DNA from: a candidate division FCPU426 bacterium
Lineage (GTDB): Bacteria; Oederibacteriota; JAAXVQ01; JAUVAV01
DNA: 64,000 bases
Direction of reading: 5' to 3'
NCBI GenBank assembly: GCA_030591525.1
Contig: JAUVAV010000015.1
Location: 1-64,000 of the forward strand
The position numbers and the translations under genes are program-made. A model generated the notes under the pieces. It worked only from the letters and a program-made list of their open reading frames with translations. It made no database searches and was not told where the DNA came from. Within the stretch, counting starts at the first letter, position 1. Every line of letters starts with the position of its first letter. Below, piece by piece: positions 59,480 to 64,000 of this stretch.

Positions 59480-61195
59480 ATGCGCTGGAGCAGAACCCTG
59501 CTGGAAACCATAAAAGAAAATCCCTCGGAAGCCGAGGTGGCCAGCCACCAACTCATGGTGCGGGCCGGTATGATCCGTAAAGTGGCGGCGGGCCTATACG
59601 ATTATCTGCCCCTGGGCTGGCGGGTCATGCGGAAGATTGAACAAATTGTTCGTGAGGAAATGGATGCGGCCGGCGCCTTGGAAGTCCAGATGCCCATACT
59701 CTCTCCGGCTGAAATGTGGCAGGAGACCGGACGCTGGACCCAGTACGGCGCGGAACTATTCCGGATTAAGGACCGCCACGGAAGAGAGTTTGCCTTAGGG
59801 CCTACTCACGAAGAAGTTATTACGGACATAGTGCGGCGCACGGTGCGTTCTTACCGCCAACTGCCGGTTAATCTCTATCAAATTCATACCAAATTTCGCG
59901 ATGAAATACGTCCCCGTTTTGGAGTGATGCGAGCCCGGGAATTTATCATGAAGGATGCCTACTCTTTTGACCGCGATGAGATTGGCGCTGAAGCTGCTTA
60001 CGACAAAATGTTCCAGACCTATCAGCGGATTTTCCAGCGTTGTGGCCTGCGTTTTAAAGCCGTAGAAGCGGATTCCGGAAGCATAGGCGGTTCTTTTTCT
60101 TCCGAATTCATGGTCCTGGCCGAGACCGGGGAGGAAGCCATTGCCAGCTGCACACAATGCAATTATGCGGCCAATATTGAAAAAGCAGTGGGAAAACTTC
60201 CGGTTATTTCCCCGGAAGAAACGCCGATTACTATGGAGATGGTCAGCACTCCGGGCAAACACACGGTAGAGGAGGTCGCGGAGTTTCTCCAGGTTCCCAT
60301 CAGCCGTTTAGCCAAGACCTTGATTTACGCGGTAGACAAAATCCTGGTGGCAGTAGTAATCCGCGGGGACCGCGAAGTGAACGAAGTGAAGTTGAAAAAC
60401 GCCCTGGGCGCCCAGGAACTGGTCCTGGCCGGCCCGGAGCAGATCCAAGCGGCGACTGGAGCGCCAGTCGGTTTTGCCGGTCCCTGCGGGCTTCAGGGAG
60501 TGGGCCGGATTCTTATGGACGACTCCCTGCATCAGGCGGTTAACCTTGTAACCGGAGGGAATCGCGCGGATACCCATGCCCAGGGAGTTAATCCCGGCCG
60601 GGATTTCCAACCGACCCAAATACTTGATCTAAAAAATGTCCGAGCCGGGGACCTGTGCCCGAAATGCAGTGCCGTGCTCACGCTAGAAAGAGGAATTGAA
60701 GTGGGGCATGTATTTAAACTGGGAATGAAATATTCCCGGGCCATGCGGGCCGTGTTTCTGGATGAAGGAGGAGAGGAACATTTTTGCGTGATGGGTTGTT
60801 ACGGCATAGGCGTTTCGCGCATCGCTGCGGCGGCCATCGAGCAAAACCATGATGAGCATGGCATAATCTGGCCCCTGGCGATCGCGCCCTATCAGGTTGT
60901 ACTGCTCCCGGTCTCGCCCAAAGATCCCAGAGCAGCGGAGATGGCGGAAGAGGTTTACGCAGAGATGCAGGCCGCGGGCGTGGAAGCATTGCTGGACGAC
61001 CGCGACGAACGGGCCGGAATTAAATTCAAGGATGCCGACTTAACCGGCATCCCGATTCGTTTGACCTTCGGAAGAGGCGTAGCTGAGAACATGATCGAGT
61101 TAAAGCGGAGGGATACCGGAGCAGTGGAAATGGTTTCCCGGACGGAGATTGCAGCCCGGGTGAAAGCTCTGTGTGAGAAAATGGCGGGACTATAA
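59480..61195 (+). CDS. proS: Prolyl-tRNA synthetase, bacterial type with editing domain
   Basis: 571 residues. Class II motifs: motif 1 in VREEMDAAGALEVQMPIL, motif 2 in FRDEIRPRFGVMRAREFIMKDAYSF, motif 3 in GCYGIGVSRI. The insert of about 180 residues between motifs 2 and 3 (PGKHTVEEVAEFL, LIYAVDKILVAVVIRGDREVN) is the INS editing domain for Ala-tRNA(Pro). Three bases follow ispG. Last gene of the block. Confidence 0.97.
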   Translation: MRWSRTLLETIKENPSEAEVASHQLMVRAGMIRKVAAGLYDYLPLGWRVMRKIEQIVREEMDAAGALEVQMPILSPAEMWQETGRWTQYGAELFRIKDRHGREFALGPTHEEVITDIVRRTVRSYRQLPVNLYQIHTKFRDEIRPRFGVMRAREFIMKDAYSFDRDEIGAEAAYDKMFQTYQRIFQRCGLRFKAVEADSGSIGGSFSSEFMVLAETGEEAIASCTQCNYAANIEKAVGKLPVISPEETPITMEMVSTPGKHTVEEVAEFLQVPISRLAKTLIYAVDKILVAVVIRGDREVNEVKLKNALGAQELVLAGPEQIQAATGAPVGFAGPCGLQGVGRILMDDSLHQAVNLVTGGNRADTHAQGVNPGRDFQPTQILDLKNVRAGDLCPKCSAVLTLERGIEVGHVFKLGMKYSRAMRAVFLDEGGEEHFCVMGCYGIGVSRIAAAAIEQNHDEHGIIWPLAIAPYQVVLLPVSPKDPRAAEMAEEVYAEMQAAGVEALLDDRDERAGIKFKDADLTGIPIRLTFGRGVAENMIELKRRDTGAVEMVSRTEIAARVKALCEKMAGL

Positions 61196-61230
61196 AACGT
61201 CAGTAACCGGATGCCGGGCTGTGTAACCGA

Positions 61231-61605
61231 TCATTTACTTGCAAATCTAAATTTAGCTTTCTTTTGATCGCTTTCTTCCTCTAAGATTATCAGTTTAGTA
61301 ATCATTTCATCTAAAAAGGAATTGATTAGCTCGTTATCAACTTCCAGAAATTCCTCGTCGGTTATTTCTTGCAGAAGATTTTGGGCATTTACCTGCGTAA
61401 TTCCACTCATAATTTCACCCATTAAGAATATCTGTATCATATCATCTAAAAAAGAATTGATTAGTTTATCATCAACTTTCAGAAATTCCTCGTCAGTCAT
61501 TTCTTGCGAAAGATTTTGGGCATTTACCTGCGAGATTCCACCCATAAGCCCACTTATTAAGAATATTTGTATCATAAAAACCAGCAAACAGATTTTTTTA
61601 ATCAT
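61231..61605 (-). CDS. Small secreted protein made of a duplicated 45-residue unit
   Basis: 124 residues. A signal peptide (MIKKICLLVFMIQIFLISG) leads into SQVNAQNLSQEMTDEEFLKV. A second unit from about residue 56 repeats MIQIF, then the ITQVNAQNLLQEITDEEFLEV segment and LINSFLDEMI. So the signal peptide's second half, the cleavage region and the acidic part are all duplicated in tandem. AAGGTGGTGAAAAGT precedes the ATG. AT-rich; no family recognised. Confidence 0.6.
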   Translation of the reverse strand: MIKKICLLVFMIQIFLISGLMGGISQVNAQNLSQEMTDEEFLKVDDKLINSFLDDMIQIFLMGEIMSGITQVNAQNLLQEITDEEFLEVDNELINSFLDEMITKLIILEEESDQKKAKFRFASK

Positions 61606-62126
61606 TACTTTTCACCACCTTTAGTAATTTAGTTGAACCTTCTATTTAATATAAGCATTTTGTATGCCAATTTTTAAGATGAATTATAATTTGAAGATTT
61701 GCCCGAAAAACGCGAAATTTTCGAGAAAAAAACTATTATAAGTTTTTTTGTAATTATTAATTTTTAAAATAAAATAGGGAAATTATTCCATAAAATAAAC
61801 ATTCAAATATCCATCCTATCCTTTCAAAATTCCTGGTATGGTCAAAAGTTTTTGACTTTATTTCTTAAAAACAAAATCCATTCAAAAAAAGACCTGGAAA
61901 ATAATAAAAATATTTCCTGAATATCTGCTACTTACATGCTGGTATGACAAAAAAATGCATTATGACACAGCATCCCAAAAGGGGGATATTAAGGCTAATG
62001 ATTAATGAACCGATAGTGATAAGATATTTTGTTGCAAAAAAGATAACTATTCAATACAATATAATTGTATATATTATAGATGTATTAACTATAATACATA
62101 GGGGACTAAAAGGGGTTAATCGCGAA
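61606..62126. other. AT-rich non-coding stretch with repeat G1
   Basis: 521 bp of very AT-rich DNA. No gene seen. A weak inverted pair CGCGAAATTTTCG lies at 61709. Repeat G1 occupies 61960-62095 directly before the TPR gene. Confidence 0.45.
61960..62095 (+). repeat. Direct repeat G1
   Basis: About 136 bp, beginning TTATGACACAGCATCCCAAA and containing GGATATTAAGGCTAATG; matched by G2 at 63340-63480 at about 80 percent by eye. Both lie in front of genes for proteins with exported repeats. Confidence 0.7.
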
Positions 62127-62807
62127 ATGGGTTTTCAATCAGTAATAGAAAATAAAAACCTTAAACGCATAGGTTTCATCTTTGCGGGTTTAACCATATT
62201 CCTGCTTTTAGTCTATGGCGTTTATTCCTTTAGCATTTCTCTTTTGGCGAAATCCTATACTCAAAGAGGATTACGTGCCTTGGAGGAAAATAACTTATTG
62301 CCGGCAAAAAAGTATTTTATAACGGCTTTAAGTAAGAATGCCCGTTTTTTGCCGGCCTATATTAATCTTGGCGTGGTTTACGAAAAAGAGAAAGAATTTC
62401 TTCAAGCTATTCATGCCTATGAAAAAGTGCTCAAATTAACCGGCAATCCTAAGTTTCTCCAGCTTGCCCGGTATCGACTGGCTTCCATCTACAATGATGC
62501 TTCCCTTCAGCCGCCGATCCGGGAACCGGATTGGTTTAACCAGGGGATTAAACATCTTGAAATTCTCGTCAAAGATGACCCCGGGAATCCGCGCTATCAC
62601 CTCCTCTTGGGTTTTGCCGCTTTCAACGCCGCCAATCCGGGAAGAGGCTTTCAAGCACTCAGCCGGGCCTCAAAGCTGGCAGCCGGACCAGAGCAGCTTT
62701 GGGTGCATGAGAAATTATTGGAATTTTATCTTAAAATTAATCTGGCCTCGCGGGCGCAAGCGGAACGGGAGATTCTCGATAAATTTAAACCGGCAGTAAC
62801 AAAATGA
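62127..62807 (+). CDS. Membrane-anchored TPR protein
   Basis: 226 residues. One N-terminal membrane helix (RIGFIFAGLTIFLLLVYGVYSF), then three to four TPR-like units (RGLRALEENNLLPAKKYFITAL, ARFLPAYINLGVVYEKEKEFLQAIHAYEKVL and two weaker ones). ATG 62127 is chosen because AAGGGG precedes it and the helix starts soon after. The next ORF overlaps its stop by four bases, so the TPR protein and the broken NHL-type protein belonged to one operon. Confidence 0.72.
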   Translation: MGFQSVIENKNLKRIGFIFAGLTIFLLLVYGVYSFSISLLAKSYTQRGLRALEENNLLPAKKYFITALSKNARFLPAYINLGVVYEKEKEFLQAIHAYEKVLKLTGNPKFLQLARYRLASIYNDASLQPPIREPDWFNQGIKHLEILVKDDPGNPRYHLLLGFAAFNAANPGRGFQALSRASKLAAGPEQLWVHEKLLEFYLKINLASRAQAEREILDKFKPAVTK

Positions 62808-63130
62808 ATTTCTTTGGAAGCAAGATTAACCGACCGGTTTTAGTGATGATATTTATGGGTTTTTTCCTGGCCTTAACCATGCTGGTGCTGGCCTTTGTAA
62901 CCAATCAGTCGGCGGACGTGGTTATTGGGCATGCAACTCTTAATCAAAACGGAATTAATGGTCAGGACCCTTTCAGCCATACCCTCCACATCCCTTCTTC
63001 GGTCTACACCGATGGGACCAAACTTTATATCGCTGACGGCGGCAACCACCCGCAAGACCCACTCTCCGCTGCGGATAAGCAGTCATCCCCCTTACTGATG
63101 CTGCAGGTGCCATTCCCGGCGTGTTGCTGA
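62804..63130 (+). pseudogene. NHL/beta-propeller protein, N-terminal fragment
   Basis: 108 residues. A membrane helix or signal (VLVMIFMGFFLALTMLVLAF), then ADVVIGHATLNQNGINGQ and HIPSSVYTDGTKLYIADGGN, which is one blade of an NHL-type propeller (usual form xxPxGVxVDGxxLYVADxGNxRV). After GGN the sequence turns into unrelated residues and ends at TGA. Intact proteins of this kind are several hundred residues, so the gene is broken by deletion or frameshift. Confidence 0.65.
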
Positions 63131-63752
63131 GATGTTACTATTTTACCAATAAAGTCCTTCCCCTCGAGAGACTGTGTCATTATAGCTTTTTAAAGTTGTC
63201 ATCCCGGACTTGATCCCTGGACGAAACCATCCAGGACAGGCAGGACAGGCCGGGATACAGGACACATACTGCTTATATTGCAATGATTTCCTGGATTCCG
63301 GCTTTCGCCGGAAAGACAAAAAAAATGAACAAATTTGAATTATGATACAGCATCCCAAAGTGTGGATATTAAGGCTAATGGTTAATGAGATAGTAGTGAT
63401 AAGTTATTTTGTTGTAATAAAAGATAATTATTTGATATAATATAATAGACTATTTTATAGATAATTTTTCTAATTATAATGTCATAATTTTACGAAAGAT
63501 TAAATTGAATTTATATAAAGCACTAAATAAACATAAAAGCATTCAGTTGTATTTTACCATCATGAACAGCTAAATAGTATATGTTGCGGAAAGGTTAATT
63601 TTATTGGATTTTCCGCGTTGTATCATTCCGGGCGCAACGAGGCAAAGCTGGGTTTTATACTTGCTCCTATATAGATCCAGTAAAAGTTTTTTATAAATAA
63701 TGTGCATGATTTAATGCCAACGGTATGATGATCATTTGAGGCGGTAGCAGGA
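63131..63752. repeat. Spacer with dispersed repeats and G2
   Basis: 622 bp, no gene. GTCATCCCGG (63198) and its partner CCGGAAAGAC (to 63317) bound a CCGG-type inverted element. G2 follows at 63340-63480. A family E end, CATGAACAGCTAAATA (63561-63576), lies next to TGTTGCGGAAAGG and TTTTCCGCG, which resemble family D ends. Confidence 0.55.
63340..63480 (+). repeat. Direct repeat G2
   Basis: Second copy of the G repeat (see 61960-62095), starting TTATGATACAGCATCCCAAA. It is about 270 bases from the next gene start. Confidence 0.7.
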
Positions 63753-64000
63753 ATGAAAAAAATCGTATTAAGTTCAACATGGTTTCTTTTATATCTATAC
63801 CTCTTGATTCGAGTTCCATTGGTTTGGGGCGATTGGGTCCAGGACGGTGGGAGTTTGAACGTGAATACAGGCATCAGTGCACAACTCTCTACTATAGCGA
63901 TCTCCAATGGTACACCATATGTGGCTTGGCTTGAAGTCATGCAAATCTATGTGAAACATTATAACGGCACCGCCTGGGTACAGAATGGCGGGAGTCTGAA
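63753..64000 (+). CDS. Secreted repeat protein, 3' end outside window
   Basis: 82 residues visible, frame open to the window edge. A signal peptide (IVLSSTWFLLYLYLLIRVPL, cut near VWG) is followed by DWVQDGGSLNVNTGISAQLS and a second start of the same unit, WVQNGGSL, about 48 residues later. APYVAWLE-like TPYVAWLEV and YVKHYNGTAW between them suggest a propeller or lectin-like repeat. ATG 63753 has AGCAGGA just upstream. Confidence 0.7.
   Translation, partial: MKKIVLSSTWFLLYLYLLIRVPLVWGDWVQDGGSLNVNTGISAQLSTIAISNGTPYVAWLEVMQIYVKHYNGTAWVQNGGSL

Noticed and set aside
61322-61624. Open frame on the plus strand opposite the small secreted protein
   Set aside because: It is the mirror of the duplicated minus-strand gene; the minus frame has a signal peptide and a good ribosome-binding site, the plus frame has neither.
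63143-63358. Minus-strand frame with RRKPESRK and a Pro/Cys-rich run
   Set aside because: This peptide is the chance translation of the dispersed CCGG-type repeat and is seen wherever such repeats occur.

Overview
The window reads as the chromosome of an uncultivated, anaerobic, diderm (Gram-negative-type) bacterium; I cannot name a phylum. The diderm envelope is suggested by a PorV-like outer-membrane barrel, three SurA/PpiC-type periplasmic chaperones, RseP, a CsgG-like lipoprotein and Tad/Flp pilus pieces. Anaerobic life is suggested by class III ribonucleotide reductase with its radical-SAM activase. Coding is dense and close to balanced GC, but spacers are full of palindromic repeat elements, and a few islands are distinctly AT-rich (36.9-40.8 kb, 49.2-50.6 kb, 61.2-63.8 kb).

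Layout: 1-3.8 kb purine synthesis (end of purH, purD, purE) and tsaC. 3.8-5.5 kb ECF sigma factor, zinc-finger anti-sigma and a secreted DUF3106 protein. 5.5-9.3 kb a lipase-like hydrolase between two RAYT transposase remnants, then an incomplete Tad/Flp pilus cluster (TadE-like, sensor, two small pilins, prepilin peptidase). 9.6-14.7 kb PilZ, a large TPR protein, an MBL-fold hydrolase, a CsgG-like lipoprotein, AMMECR1 and DUF151 nuclease. 14.7-22.3 kb the ATP synthase operon atpZ/I-B-E-F-H-A-G-D-C, with repeat elements in most spacers. 22.4-29.3 kb PorV-like barrel, DUF502 and a Gld-type ABC exporter set. 29.5-32.6 kb nrdD (glycyl-radical domain on a separate small ORF) and nrdG behind two candidate NrdR boxes. 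32.7-36.7 kb PilZ, a TerB-like protein and a fused MrfA-type helicase/MrfB-type exonuclease. 36.9-40.8 kb one secreted protein with thirty-three 34-residue repeats. 41-43.7 kb a DUF4388/MshEN-like protein, two small membrane proteins and a cold-shock protein. 44-46.8 kb three SurA/PpiC paralogues. 47-49.2 kb argC and argJ. 49.5-50.5 kb an AT-rich cassette of DUF5678, retropepsin-SEC-C and a small basic protein. 51.1-61.2 kb the conserved block rpsB-tsf-pyrH-frr-uppS-cdsA-dxr-rseP-ispG-proS. 61.2-64 kb AT-rich region with secreted repeat proteins, one of them broken.

The most unusual feature is the set of non-coding elements. Several families with distinct terminal inverted repeats (here A to G) carry cores that are themselves palindromes. 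Family A (four copies) shows compensatory base changes in two stems, and A and B copies often lie between CTAG/TTAG sites that supply the TAG stop codon of the upstream gene. A 28-bp perfect palindrome occurs three times with fixed 8-bp arms and a different, always palindromic, 12-bp centre. Other leads are the split nrdD, the helicase-exonuclease fusion that keeps an internal ribosome-binding site, the 34-residue repeat giant, and the retropepsin cassette. No tRNA, rRNA or CRISPR array was recognised.
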